A stretch of DNA of 42,560 nucleotides from Paracoccaceae bacterium (GTDB taxonomy: Bacteria; Pseudomonadota; Alphaproteobacteria; Rhodobacterales; Rhodobacteraceae), in the NCBI GenBank assembly GCA_003354145.1, contig PIVL01000004.1, positions 1 to 42,560 on the forward strand, read 5' to 3'. How positions within the stretch are numbered: position 1 is the stretch's first letter; each line of letters begins with the position of its first letter. Shown piece after piece: positions 16,824 to 25,923 of the stretch. A program made the translations under genes and the position numbers. The notes beneath the pieces were generated by a model, which was not told the origin of the DNA, did no database searches, and saw only the letters and a program-made list of their open reading frames with translations.

Positions 16824-18362
16824 ATGCAGTATTTCTCGTATTTAACAGAAGAGGATGTTGCGTATGTTCATGCTGCTTCTCTTGAGATTCTGGAAGAGAC
16901 CGGATTGTTGGTGCGAAATGAAAAGGCACGCAAACGGTTTGCTGAACATGGTGCGATTGTAAATCACGAAACCGAACTGGTCCGCATTCCTGCGCAGGTG
17001 GTCGAGCGTTATCGCAAAATGGTGCCGCCTACGATCACATTGCGGGGCCGTGATCCTGCCTTTGATGTTACATTTCCACGCGAATTACCGGTTGTGGCCA
17101 CAGCAAGTTCGGCACCTGATATCGTCGATCCAGCCACCGGCGTTTGCCGCCGTTCTACCTCGCATGACATTGCCCGCATCGCTCAGTTGGTGAACACGCT
17201 GGATGGGTTTGATCTGTTCTCGATCTCGACGCTGGCGGATGATGCACCAAAAGATCAGTTCAGCCTGACACGGTTTTATACGGCGTTAAAAAACTGTGTC
17301 AAACCCGTGCGTACATCAGTCTATGACGTGCGCGAAGCCAAACAGGTGATCCGATTGGGAGAATTGATCGCCGGTTCGAAAGAAGCATTCTGGGAACGTC
17401 CGTTCATCAATTTCGGCTATTGCTCAATCGTGTCGCCTCTGACGATGGATTACGACAGCACCGAAACCATGATGTATTTCGCCGAGAATGGCATCACGGC
17501 TTACGGCACTATTGCACCGATGGGCGGGCTTAGCACTCCGCTGTCCCTGCCCGGCATGCTGACGATCATGAATGCCGAATGGCTGGCCGTCGCTGTGTTG
17601 GCGCAGATGAGTAAACCGGGAACCGCGCAGATATACAACTTTTTGCCGGTGTTCGCCGATATGCGTGATGGCGCCTACGCACCCGGCGCAATTGAGATTG
17701 GCATGATGAATTCCGCCGTTTGCCAGATGTCGCGGTTTTATAATGTGCCTGCGGGTGGCTATTTGGGTCTGACCAATTCCAAGGTTGCGGACGCGCAATC
17801 GGGCTTTGAAAAGGGTATGTCGCCGTTGATGGGGGCAATGTCGGGGGCTGATTTCATTGTTATGGGCGGCCTGCAGGATGCGCTGATGTCGTTTGATTTC
17901 GGCCAGCTGATGATCGACAACGAAATTGCCCGGATGATCAAGAAAGTACGCGGTGGTTTTGGATTTTCCCGCGAGGCTGTGTGTTTGCAAGAGATCAAAG
18001 AAACCGGCCCCGCAGGCATGTTTGCCGACAACCCCACGACATTGGACTGGATGCTCAGCGCGACGTTCATGCCGGATCTGGCAGATCGTAATCTACGCGA
18101 GACATGGGAGGCCGACGGCGCTTCAACGATCCACCAACGGGCATTGAACGCGGCTTTTGAAAAGCTATCGACGCCAAATCCTTTTGTTATAGACGCTGAA
18201 ACAGACGCCCGCATCCGCGCCGAATTTGGTGGCATGGTTGACGGTGATGCGCACCCACAACCGGGGTGGGACCGCATCGACATCGGAACCAATGAACCAA
18301 AGCGCACACGTCGCAAGACACGGCGTCAAACCCGGCGTTCAAAAAAGGTCAAAAGCGCATGA
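16824..18362 (+). CDS. MttB-superfamily (trimethylamine/glycine-betaine type) methyltransferase, non-pyrrolysine
   Basis: A 512-residue protein of the trimethylamine methyltransferase superfamily, which transfers a methyl group from a quaternary or tertiary amine to a corrinoid protein. Family stretches include ASLEILEETGLLV near the N-terminus, GLSTPLSLPGML and LMGAMSGADFIVMGG. There is no in-frame amber codon, so it belongs to the non-pyrrolysine branch (glycine-betaine-type). The ATG at 16824, preceded by GAGG, is chosen over the upstream TTG (16761). The last 20 residues are strongly basic (RRKTRRQTRRSKK). It overlaps the next gene by 4 bp (ATGA). No corrinoid protein gene is nearby; the substrate is inferred from the partner gene. 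Confidence 0.85.
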   Translation: MQYFSYLTEEDVAYVHAASLEILEETGLLVRNEKARKRFAEHGAIVNHETELVRIPAQVVERYRKMVPPTITLRGRDPAFDVTFPRELPVVATASSAPDIVDPATGVCRRSTSHDIARIAQLVNTLDGFDLFSISTLADDAPKDQFSLTRFYTALKNCVKPVRTSVYDVREAKQVIRLGELIAGSKEAFWERPFINFGYCSIVSPLTMDYDSTETMMYFAENGITAYGTIAPMGGLSTPLSLPGMLTIMNAEWLAVAVLAQMSKPGTAQIYNFLPVFADMRDGAYAPGAIEIGMMNSAVCQMSRFYNVPAGGYLGLTNSKVADAQSGFEKGMSPLMGAMSGADFIVMGGLQDALMSFDFGQLMIDNEIARMIKKVRGGFGFSREAVCLQEIKETGPAGMFADNPTTLDWMLSATFMPDLADRNLRETWEADGASTIHQRALNAAFEKLSTPNPFVIDAETDARIRAEFGGMVDGDAHPQPGWDRIDIGTNEPKRTRRKTRRQTRRSKKVKSA

Positions 18363-20794
18363 AGCGCTTTCCGACGACGGCGTCCTATGTGGTTATCGGC
18401 GGTGGCGTCATTGGCACCAGCATCGCCTATCATCTGGCCCGAGCCGGGGCGCGCGATGTGCTGCTGTTGGAAAAGTCGAAACTGACCGAGGGCGCGACCT
18501 GGCATGCTGCGGGTCTGGTCGGGCAATTCCGCTCGCAGGAAAACCTGATGAGCCTGATGAATGACAGTGTCACGTTATTTGACACTCTGCGCCAGGACAC
18601 AGGGCAAGACCCCGGCTGGTGCAAGGTTGGCAGCCTGCGCATTGCCTCAAGCCCGGACCGATGGAAAGAACTGCTAAAATCGCATTCTTCGGCGCGTGCT
18701 ATTGGTTTTGACATGCAAATGCTGACTCCGTCAGAGGCGCAGGAACTTTATCCGTTGATGAACGTCGATGATCTGGTTGGGGCTGCGTTCATTCCGGATG
18801 ACGGCCATATTGATCCCAACGGGTTGACGCAGGCCTATGCCAAAGGTTTCCGCAAACGTGGTGGTCGCACAATCGAGGGCGTGATGGTGCATGACCTGGT
18901 GCGCGACGGCAACCGCATATCGCAGGTTGTCACCGATCACGGCACGATTAACGTTGGAACTGTCATCAATGCAGGTGGGTTGTGGGCGCGGCAGGTTGGC
19001 TGGATGGCAGGGGTTGAAATCCCGGCCGGTGTAGTTGAACATCAATATCTGGTGACCGAAAAAACCGATAAAATCCCGGCTGATCTGCCGGCCTTTCGTG
19101 ATCCCGATGGCGGCTATTACGCCAAACCGGAACCCGGTGCGCTGGCCATTGGGGGTTGGGAGCGTATTACCCGCAAGGTGAACCCGATTGACGGTTTCCC
19201 ATGGGACCACGAGCGTCACCTGTTTGACGCAGACATGGATCGGCTGACCGAGTTTCTGGAACCAGCGATGGCGCGCCTGCCGATCCTTGAAAAGCTTGGC
19301 ATTCGCACCATTATCAACGGCCCAATCCCTATTTCTCCGGATGGTGAGCCGATCATGGGTCCAGTTCCCGGGTTGGATAACTTCTTTGCAGCCTGCGCCT
19401 TCACTTCGGGCATCGCTGCGTCGGGCGGCGTTGGCAAGGCCGCAGCGAACTGGATACTTGAAGGCGATCCGGGGCTGGATCTCTGGGCCTTTGACATTCG
19501 CCGGTTTGGTCCGCTTCAGGCCGGTCAGAAATTCCTGCATGACCGCGCCGTTGAAAGCTATGCCCAATATTACGCGATCCACTGGCCCGGCGAGGAACTG
19601 ACCAGCGCACGCGGTGTACGACGCAGCCCGCTGTATCAAACACTAAAAGACCAGGGCGCGGTGTTCGGCGCTAAATTCGGCTGGGAACGAGCCAATTGGT
19701 TCGCGCATGGCAACATCGCGCAAAAAGACGTGTTCGGCTGGGACCGGCCCGGTCAGGACGCCACTGTTGGGGTTGAACATAAAGCGGCGCGCGAAGGCGT
19801 GGTGATGATCGATATGACGTCTTTCACCAAGCTGGAAATCACCGGGAATGATGCCTGCCGATTCCTGCAATATCTGGCCGTTGCCAACATCGACAAGGCA
19901 CTGGGCGGCGCGACCTATACACAACTTTGCAATGCGCGTGGTGGTATTGAGGCAGATGTAACCATCATTCGACGCGCAGCCAGCTGTTTCTGGCTGATCA
20001 CCGGCTCAGCTCTTGGGGTGCGGGACCGCGACTGGATCACGCGCAATCTGGTAGGTTTTGCTGCAGACAAAACGGTCGACGTAAAGGTGCGCGACATCAC
20101 GTCTGCTTATGGGGTCATCAATCTCGCGGGACCACTGGCGCGCAAAGTGCTTGAGCAAGTCACAGATACTGATGTTAGTCATGGCGAGTTCGCGTTCATG
20201 AGCGCGCAGGACGTACGCCTCGGATATGCCCCTGCCCTTGCTTATCGTGTCACCTATATCGGAGAGCTGGGCTGGGAGCTTTATATACCGACGGAATACA
20301 TGGCCTATGTTTATGAAATGCTTCAGGCTGCAGGTCAGGAATTTGGTATTTCGAATGCCGGATACCGCGCCGTTGACAGTCTGCGACTTGAGAAACGCTT
20401 TGTCGCCTGGGGGGCAGATATCACACCCGATCACACGCCGCTTGAGGCGGGGTTGGGTTTTCTGATCGACTGGAACAAAGGTGACTTTCTAGGGCGTTCG
20501 GCGCTGGCTCAGATGCGCGAGACCGGAGTAACGCGTCAACTGGCCTGTCTGGTGCTGGACGAACCTTTGCCAGTATATGGCGGCGAGGCGATCTATTTGA
20601 ACGGCCAGCCGCTTGCGCGCACCACTAGTGGCAATTTTGGCTATACGATCGGCAAAAGTCTGGTTCTCGGGTACCTGCCCGTTGATCTTGACGAAGCGAG
20701 CGCATTTGAAGTTGAAGCTTTTGGCCAACACTCGGTTGCTACCCGGTTCAACGGTGCGCCATTTGATCCGAAGCGGGCCAAAATTCTGTGCTGA
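18359..20794 (+). CDS. FAD-dependent dimethylglycine/sarcosine dehydrogenase-like protein with GcvT domains
   Basis: An 811-residue oxidative demethylase. Residues 5-380 are a D-amino-acid-oxidase-type FAD domain opening with YVVIGGGVIGTSIAYHLARA and carrying GATWHAAGLVGQF, whose His is the covalent FAD attachment site in dimethylglycine and sarcosine dehydrogenases. Residues from about 430 onward form the tetrahydrofolate-binding GcvT aminomethyltransferase domains (TSFTKLEITGNDACRFLQYL, RVTYIGELGWELYIP). The length fits the family. Translationally coupled to the MttB-like gene, so together they may strip methyl groups from betaine or dimethylglycine into the one-carbon pool. A short hairpin follows the stop. 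Confidence 0.88.
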   Translation: MKRFPTTASYVVIGGGVIGTSIAYHLARAGARDVLLLEKSKLTEGATWHAAGLVGQFRSQENLMSLMNDSVTLFDTLRQDTGQDPGWCKVGSLRIASSPDRWKELLKSHSSARAIGFDMQMLTPSEAQELYPLMNVDDLVGAAFIPDDGHIDPNGLTQAYAKGFRKRGGRTIEGVMVHDLVRDGNRISQVVTDHGTINVGTVINAGGLWARQVGWMAGVEIPAGVVEHQYLVTEKTDKIPADLPAFRDPDGGYYAKPEPGALAIGGWERITRKVNPIDGFPWDHERHLFDADMDRLTEFLEPAMARLPILEKLGIRTIINGPIPISPDGEPIMGPVPGLDNFFAACAFTSGIAASGGVGKAAANWILEGDPGLDLWAFDIRRFGPLQAGQKFLHDRAVESYAQYYAIHWPGEELTSARGVRRSPLYQTLKDQGAVFGAKFGWERANWFAHGNIAQKDVFGWDRPGQDATVGVEHKAAREGVVMIDMTSFTKLEITGNDACRFLQYLAVANIDKALGGATYTQLCNARGGIEADVTIIRRAASCFWLITGSALGVRDRDWITRNLVGFAADKTVDVKVRDITSAYGVINLAGPLARKVLEQVTDTDVSHGEFAFMSAQDVRLGYAPALAYRVTYIGELGWELYIPTEYMAYVYEMLQAAGQEFGISNAGYRAVDSLRLEKRFVAWGADITPDHTPLEAGLGFLIDWNKGDFLGRSALAQMRETGVTRQLACLVLDEPLPVYGGEAIYLNGQPLARTTSGNFGYTIGKSLVLGYLPVDLDEASAFEVEAFGQHSVATRFNGAPFDPKRAKILC

Positions 20795-20800
20795 AATCCC

Positions 20801-20820
20801 TTTGGCCGGTTCAGGCCAAA
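20801..20820. terminator. Hairpin between convergent genes
   Basis: TTTGGCC-GGTTCA-GGCCAAA is a perfect 7-bp stem between the convergent ends of the DMGDH-like gene and neuB, overlapping the neuB stop. The symmetric stem could end transcription from both sides, although no long T run follows. Confidence 0.5.
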
Positions 20821-21839
20821 TCGGACCACTTAAGTTGAGTGTTGCGTTTCACAGACCGTGTCAGCCGCTTGCCGACGACTTTGTCAAAATCGTACCCGGC
20901 GATCTCACCCGAACCAGGACGACGCGCCCAGATGTCAGCCACGCCAATCACGTGACCCTTGGTTAAGTCACGATCCGCAACCACACTGGCGCGGGCGAAC
21001 AAATAGACTGCGTCTTCGTCCTTTGAACGTTGTTTGGGGTTATTTGCAGCGATCCAGATTTCTTTTGAGCGGTCGATCAACAGTCGCAATTCAGCAGGGT
21101 CCATCGAATTGATGATGTCAGGGCCTTTGCGATAGCGACTATCGGTATAATGCCGCTCAAGGATGCACGCGCCAAGTGCCACAGAGGCCAGCGCCATTTC
21201 CGGCCCGATGGAATGGTCGGAAAAGCCAACGACAGCGTTGGGAAACGCCTGCTTCAACTCGGTGACACCGCGCAGGCTGACGATTTCGGCGGGGCTGGGA
21301 TAAAGGTTGGTGCATTCCAGCAGAGCATAGTCGATGCCGACCTCATCAAGAATGGCGACACTTCGACCGATGGTTTCAATGGTCTGCATGCCCGTAGACA
21401 TGATGACCGGTTTACCCTTGGCCGCGATGTGACGAATAAGCGGCAGATTGTCGGCCTCACCTGACCCGATCTTAAATGCAAGAACCCCGATATCATCCAA
21501 AAAATCGGCGGCCTTACGGCTGAAAGGCGTTGATATGTAAATCATCCCCAGCCCTTCGGTGTGACGTTTCAATTCGATTTCTTCGTCCGCTGTCAACACA
21601 CAGTTTTCCATGACTTCCCAGATCGAGACATCGGCATTGGGTGGGAAAATCTGCTTGGCTTCATCGGTCATCTCATCCTCGATAAAATGGGTTTGATGTT
21701 TGATGATCTCGCATCCGGAACCCGCTGCCAAATCAACCATATGCTTGGCAACGTTCAGGTCTCCGCCGTGGTTGATGCCGATTTCGGCGATCACCAAAGG
21801 TGGGTTTTCAAGCGAAATCTTACGGTTGCCAATTTTCAT
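20811..21839 (-). CDS. neuB: N-acetylneuraminate/legionaminate synthase (NeuB family)
   Basis: A 342-residue cytosolic enzyme condensing phosphoenolpyruvate with an N-acetylated hexosamine (ManNAc or a 2,4-diamino analogue) to make a nine-carbon nonulosonic acid. The NeuB TIM barrel is recognised by PLVIAEIGINHGGDLNVAK, IKHQTHFIEDEM, STPFSRKAADFLDDIGVLAF, KIGSGE and VGFSDHS. The C-terminal 60 residues form the antifreeze-like SAF domain (FARASVVADRDLTKGHVI). It follows the LpxL-like gene by 13 bp on the same strand; neuA and neuC lie nearby on other transcripts. The exact sugar cannot be decided from sequence. Confidence 0.9.
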   Translation of the reverse strand: MKIGNRKISLENPPLVIAEIGINHGGDLNVAKHMVDLAAGSGCEIIKHQTHFIEDEMTDEAKQIFPPNADVSIWEVMENCVLTADEEIELKRHTEGLGMIYISTPFSRKAADFLDDIGVLAFKIGSGEADNLPLIRHIAAKGKPVIMSTGMQTIETIGRSVAILDEVGIDYALLECTNLYPSPAEIVSLRGVTELKQAFPNAVVGFSDHSIGPEMALASVALGACILERHYTDSRYRKGPDIINSMDPAELRLLIDRSKEIWIAANNPKQRSKDEDAVYLFARASVVADRDLTKGHVIGVADIWARRPGSGEIAGYDFDKVVGKRLTRSVKRNTQLKWSDLA

Positions 21840-21852
21840 CTTTGTTTCCAGC

Positions 21853-22764
21853 TCAGCTTTTGTTTGATTTGGGGCTCATGCCCTTGGTTAGATTGCGCCA
21901 GCGGCGATGGGTCCACAACCATTGGTCAGGATGGGCGCGAACCTGTTTCTCAAGATTGTCGTTCAATGCCTGCGTCATGGCAATTGCGTCGCCCTTTTTA
22001 ATTGGCGCTTCAACGATCAGGTTAAAATTGCCATCTGCGCCTCGCAGCCCATAAACCGGCACGACCAATGCATCATAACGCCGTGCCATCTGAGCCACCG
22101 ACAGCGATGTCATCGCCATTTTGCCCATGAACGTCAGGGCTTTGCCATCTTTCATATGCTGATCCAGCACCACACCAACCATGCCGCCGCCTTTCAAGAA
22201 CCGAACCATGTCGGTAAGGCCTTTGCGGCCGCGCGCAAACAAGGGTTTTCCGGTTTTAGACAGAGCAGCTACGTAATGTTGGTTGAAAAAACGGTTACTC
22301 ATTGGGCGATAAAGAACACCAACACGGTAGCCCCGTAATATTAGCGCGGCCCGGATTGCATCGTGATTGCCTATATGACCGGTGACCAGCAGAACCGGAC
22401 GACCGTCCTGATGAGCCTTGTCCAGTACTGCAACGCCTGGCCCGGACACTGGTGAAGCAGCAACACGGGCGATGAAGTCCTCCCCGGAATAGGTTTCGAT
22501 CATAGAACGCCCGATGTTGTCCGGCACGGCCAAAACCATACGTTCGACCTCGGCATTGGGCATGTCAGGATAAATCAGTTTCAGATTGGTTCGAATGCGG
22601 GTCCGAAAGCCGGCAAAAGGCGCCACAACATGCGTAACGAACCAGCCACACCAATTCCGACGGCGGTCAAACGACAGCATCAGCAGGATCGCCAGAACCA
22701 TGCGAAACACACGGTCAACTAACCAGTCAGAAACAAGACTGGCTTTGGTAGAATGCGAGGCCAT
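21853..22764 (-). CDS. Lipid A biosynthesis acyltransferase-like protein (LpxL/HtrB family)
   Basis: A 303-residue inner-membrane protein with one N-terminal hydrophobic segment (residues 18-32). It carries the HX4D catalytic motif as H130-IGNH-D135 (usual family form HxGNWE), followed by a region typical of lauroyl/myristoyl transferases (VGVLYRPMSNRFFNQHY). These enzymes add secondary acyl chains to lipid A. It is transcribed just upstream of neuB, and Kdo transferases lie nearby, so a lipopolysaccharide role fits. The HX4D variant and the neuB coupling leave the acceptor open. Confidence 0.85.
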   Translation of the reverse strand: MASHSTKASLVSDWLVDRVFRMVLAILLMLSFDRRRNWCGWFVTHVVAPFAGFRTRIRTNLKLIYPDMPNAEVERMVLAVPDNIGRSMIETYSGEDFIARVAASPVSGPGVAVLDKAHQDGRPVLLVTGHIGNHDAIRAALILRGYRVGVLYRPMSNRFFNQHYVAALSKTGKPLFARGRKGLTDMVRFLKGGGMVGVVLDQHMKDGKALTFMGKMAMTSLSVAQMARRYDALVVPVYGLRGADGNFNLIVEAPIKKGDAIAMTQALNDNLEKQVRAHPDQWLWTHRRWRNLTKGMSPKSNKS

Positions 22765-22971
22765 CTAGATTGCCGTATTTTGTTCAACAATGCCCACCAT
22801 ATACCGAACCTCGTGGTGTATCACCACGCCTTTCATTCGCCTCAGAACCTTTAGAGTCAAATCTGTCCCCGTCGCACCGGATTTCCGCCTATTCCAGTAC
22901 GGTTGCAATCAAATAAATGATGTAGCAATAGTGAGTTGCAGCTGATTTGGTGACATACGAAAGGCAAGCAG

Positions 22972-23868
22972 ATGGATTCACAAGCTGAATACCAATTGGT
23001 TCTTGTCCTCTGGGGCACCAAATATGGTATCGACGAAGTCAACCATCTGATCCGCATCGTCAAATCACAGAGTCGGACCGAACCTCGTGTCGTTCTGGTG
23101 ACTGATCGGACCAGAGAAGGTTTGCAAGCGGGTGTAATTCAGCGCCACTTTCCCGAATTTTTTCTGAAGCCTGAATTCAAAGGCCCCGGTTGTCAGGCCA
23201 AACTTGCCATGTTTGAGGACGGCGTTTTGCCGGATGATCTGCCGTCGATCTATCTGGACCTTGATTCCGTGGTAATGGGGGATCTGCAACAGTTTCTGGC
23301 GTTGCAATACACGCCGCAAACCATCGCCATTTTCCAAAGCGCGCTGCTTCCGTTTGGCCCGCTTGGCCGCTTTTTGCACAAGCACACCAAAGGGCGCAGA
23401 TATGCCCGGGGCAATTCGTCGATGATCGTCTTTCATCCACACGAATGCCACTTTATTGCGAGCCGTTTTCGCGCGCTTTATGACGAACATGACGGGCTGA
23501 ACTTTCGACCCATGATCGCAGACGAACGGTTCATTAGCTGGATCGCGCAACCGCATATGCGCACCATCCCCAGAACAATGGCGGTGAAATTCCCAACCGA
23601 ATTCATGGTGCCGTGGCGTTGGCTGATCCATTTGCGTGGCGCACTGCCTTGGAACCGTCGCCGCTGGGCCAATCTGCTTGTGGTGACATTGCCCGGTGCC
23701 GAAGTGAAAGGCGAAGAGCTTTTGCATCTGCCCGAAGGCGCTGAAGTCGTTGATCGAAAAGGCCGCCGTCTGATCTGGTCCGACGGTGTGCTTGGGCCGA
23801 TTAGAGGCAAGATCATCGAACAATACCAAACTCTTGAGGATAGCCTCAAAGCAAAGGACAAAACATGA
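22972..23868 (+). CDS. Putative glycosyltransferase with DxD motif
   Basis: A 298-residue protein that looks like a GT-A fold glycosyltransferase. The N-terminal strand-loop sequence (YQLVLVLWGTKYG) and IYLDLDSVVMGDL supply a likely metal-binding DxD (DLD) followed by a family-8-like layout. GNSSMIVFHPHECHF and the later RFISWIAQ region are also typical. There is no signal or membrane segment. It is translationally coupled to neuA (4-bp ATGA overlap), so it may transfer the CMP-activated nonulosonic acid or a neighbouring sugar of the same glycan. The family number is uncertain. Confidence 0.65.
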   Translation: MDSQAEYQLVLVLWGTKYGIDEVNHLIRIVKSQSRTEPRVVLVTDRTREGLQAGVIQRHFPEFFLKPEFKGPGCQAKLAMFEDGVLPDDLPSIYLDLDSVVMGDLQQFLALQYTPQTIAIFQSALLPFGPLGRFLHKHTKGRRYARGNSSMIVFHPHECHFIASRFRALYDEHDGLNFRPMIADERFISWIAQPHMRTIPRTMAVKFPTEFMVPWRWLIHLRGALPWNRRRWANLLVVTLPGAEVKGEELLHLPEGAEVVDRKGRRLIWSDGVLGPIRGKIIEQYQTLEDSLKAKDKT

Positions 23869-24575
23869 TCCTAGGTCATATTGGTGTACGCAAAGGCTCA
23901 AAAGGCGTGCCCGGCAAGAATTTTAGACCAATTTGCGGGAAACCACTGATTGACTGGTCTCTGGATCAGCTTTTTGCAGAGCCCCGCATAGATGCTGTGG
24001 TCGTGTCCACCGATGACGAGGAAATGTATGACCATGCGGTCCGGCGCGGCGCGCTTGATATTGGATTGCGACCTGCCAATCTGGCAACGGATTCAGCACC
24101 TAAGTGGAATGTCTGGCAACATGCACTTGATGCGTCCGAGGCAAAGGTCGGGCCGGTGACAACCTTTGTTGACCTTGATTGCACTTCGCCGCTTCGCATC
24201 CCCAAGGACATAACCGGCGCGCTTGATCTGTTTCAATCTGAACAGCCGGACATGGTGATGAGCGTTTGTGAGGCGAACAAAAACCCCTATTTCAATCTGG
24301 TCGAGCCGGACGAAAGTGGCGCGCTTCATGTGTCCAAACCCCTGCCCGGCGGGGTCTGGGCGCGACAGGATGCGCCGGTTGTTTATGAACATGTGGGCGT
24401 GATCTATATCCTTGATCCAGCCTATCTACGTCAGGCCAAGACGATCTATGAGGGGCGCGTGATCCCGTTTGTGCTGCCATCAGAACGCTGCCACGACATT
24501 GATTCACCTTATGATTTACGCTTGGTAGAGTTTCTGTTGTCTGAACAATTGCGCGAAGGCGTGCGCAAATCCTAG
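23865..24575 (+). CDS. neuA: CMP-N-acetylneuraminate (nonulosonate) cytidylyltransferase
   Basis: A 236-residue cytidylyltransferase that activates a nonulosonic acid with CTP. The N-terminal nucleotide loop reads RKGSKGVPGKN (residues 9-19), with FVDLDCTSPLR as the metal site and the C-terminal CHDIDSPYDLRLVE segment typical of NeuA/LegF. With neuB and neuC it completes synthesis and activation of a sialic or legionaminic-type sugar. The ATG overlaps the stop of the glycosyltransferase gene by 4 bp. It ends 1 bp from the stop of the convergent Kdo transferase gene. Confidence 0.9.
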   Translation: MILGHIGVRKGSKGVPGKNFRPICGKPLIDWSLDQLFAEPRIDAVVVSTDDEEMYDHAVRRGALDIGLRPANLATDSAPKWNVWQHALDASEAKVGPVTTFVDLDCTSPLRIPKDITGALDLFQSEQPDMVMSVCEANKNPYFNLVEPDESGALHVSKPLPGGVWARQDAPVVYEHVGVIYILDPAYLRQAKTIYEGRVIPFVLPSERCHDIDSPYDLRLVEFLLSEQLREGVRKS

Positions 24576-24576
24576 A

Positions 24577-25923
24577 TTATTGGCCCAACAGCCTGTCCAG
24601 CGCAGCCAAAGTCTTTTTCGTTGCTCCGGAATGGGCAGTGAAAAACAAATCGATCCGTTTGGGATTACTTGCCGGAGGCAAAAGTAACGCCTCTGCCAGT
24701 GCCTCTGCATCTGGAACTGATTGGGCAACGCCTGCTGCTTCGGCCTCGACAAACGGGTATTCGATGGTTCCCACATGCGGCCCGGTAAGAATGGGTTTTT
24801 TCAGGGCCAAAGGTTCGATGATGTTATGCGCACCTTTGGGGTTGAACCCACCGCCGACAATGACCTGATCAGCCATCGCCAGATAGAAATACATCTCGCC
24901 CAGACTATCACCAAGGATAACATCTGGCAGCTCTTGCGCATTGCCCCAGTTTGCGGGGCCCCAGTTTGCGGGGCCCCAGTCTGCGGGGTCCAGCGTCTCA
25001 CCAAACAGTTCCGAACGCCGCAGGACAGTCAGGTTGCTGGACCCAATGGTCTGAGCCACTTCGTCAAACCGTTCTGGTCGGCGCGGCACATAGATAAATA
25101 ACGGTGCGGGCAGATCTCGGGTCGCATGATCAGCCCTAAGCGCCGCAATCGCGTGCAGATAAACCGGATCTTCGCCCTCAATTGCGCTGGCAATGGTAAT
25201 GACCCGACGATCTGCTGCGCCAAGCCATTCCCGCGCCGCCTGCCCTGACTTTAGCAGTGCCGAAGGGATCGGCTGCTCAAAGCGCAATTCTCCTGTGATC
25301 TCGATATTGGACAGCCCCACGGATGCAAACCGATCCGCTTGAAGTTGTGACTTGACCAGCGCCCCGGCAAAGCCCCGCATCACCTGATGGCGCAATTGCA
25401 GCCCGCCCGCATCACGCGCCATGGACTTTCTGGGATATTGCGCGTTGCACATGAACAATGGCACGCCCGCGTGTTTGGCGGCAAAGACCATTCTTGGCCA
25501 AATTTCAATTTCCATCACCAAACCGCAAGTCGGACGGAACGCGCGGAAAAAACCGCGAAAGGCCCATGCGGTCTCAAGCGGCACCCAGACACATTGCATT
25601 TGGCCAGCAGCAATGTCTTTGGCAAATACACTCTCTGCTTCGCGCCGACCTGCCGGGGTGAAATGGGTGGTGACCACCCGATCTCCACGCGCGAGCATGG
25701 CCCGGATCATCGGCACCGCTGATCGCATTTCGCCAAGGCTGACCGCATGCACCCAGATCGCGCCCTGAAAAGGGGCGCGGTAGCGGCCGAACCGTTCGGC
25801 AAGATGTTCGCTGTAGAGCGCGTCCTTTTTGCCCCGTCGCCAGAGGTAAAACAGGATCATCGGCAGACCTGCGGTCCAGACAAAGGACCAAAGCCACAGA
25901 AACAGACGCAAGCTCAGGCTCAT
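24577..25923 (-). CDS. waaA: 3-deoxy-D-manno-octulosonic acid (Kdo) transferase
   Basis: A 448-residue GT30 enzyme adding Kdo from CMP-Kdo to lipid A precursor at the inner membrane. An N-terminal hydrophobic segment (residues 5-27) is followed by the family motif IWVHAVSLGEMRSA with the catalytic Glu65 and PTCGLVMEIEIWPRM. The C-terminal domain contains VIVGGGFNPKGAHNIIEP, where CMP-Kdo binds. Between the halves lies an unusual stretch of three pentapeptide repeats (WGPAN), encoded by a 15-bp tandem repeat at 24946-24990. It overlaps the upstream paralogue by 4 bp (operon). Confidence 0.9.
   Translation of the reverse strand: MSLSLRLFLWLWSFVWTAGLPMILFYLWRRGKKDALYSEHLAERFGRYRAPFQGAIWVHAVSLGEMRSAVPMIRAMLARGDRVVTTHFTPAGRREAESVFAKDIAAGQMQCVWVPLETAWAFRGFFRAFRPTCGLVMEIEIWPRMVFAAKHAGVPLFMCNAQYPRKSMARDAGGLQLRHQVMRGFAGALVKSQLQADRFASVGLSNIEITGELRFEQPIPSALLKSGQAAREWLGAADRRVITIASAIEGEDPVYLHAIAALRADHATRDLPAPLFIYVPRRPERFDEVAQTIGSSNLTVLRRSELFGETLDPADWGPANWGPANWGNAQELPDVILGDSLGEMYFYLAMADQVIVGGGFNPKGAHNIIEPLALKKPILTGPHVGTIEYPFVEAEAAGVAQSVPDAEALAEALLLPPASNPKRIDLFFTAHSGATKKTLAALDRLLGQ
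24946..24990 (-). repeat. 15-bp tandem repeat within waaA (three units)
   Basis: Three adjacent 15-bp units, two identical and the third with two changes, each encode the pentapeptide WGPAN or WGNAQ in the Kdo transferase linker. The repeats are in frame and so can expand or contract without destroying the gene. Confidence 0.85.

Noticed and set aside
18731-19639. 302-codon minus-strand frame inside the DMGDH-like gene
   Set aside because: Antisense to a highly conserved FAD/GcvT protein and without recognisable domains.
23065-23901. 278-codon minus-strand frame opposite the glycosyltransferase
   Set aside because: The plus strand has the DxD motif and ATGA coupling to neuA; the antisense frame has no features.
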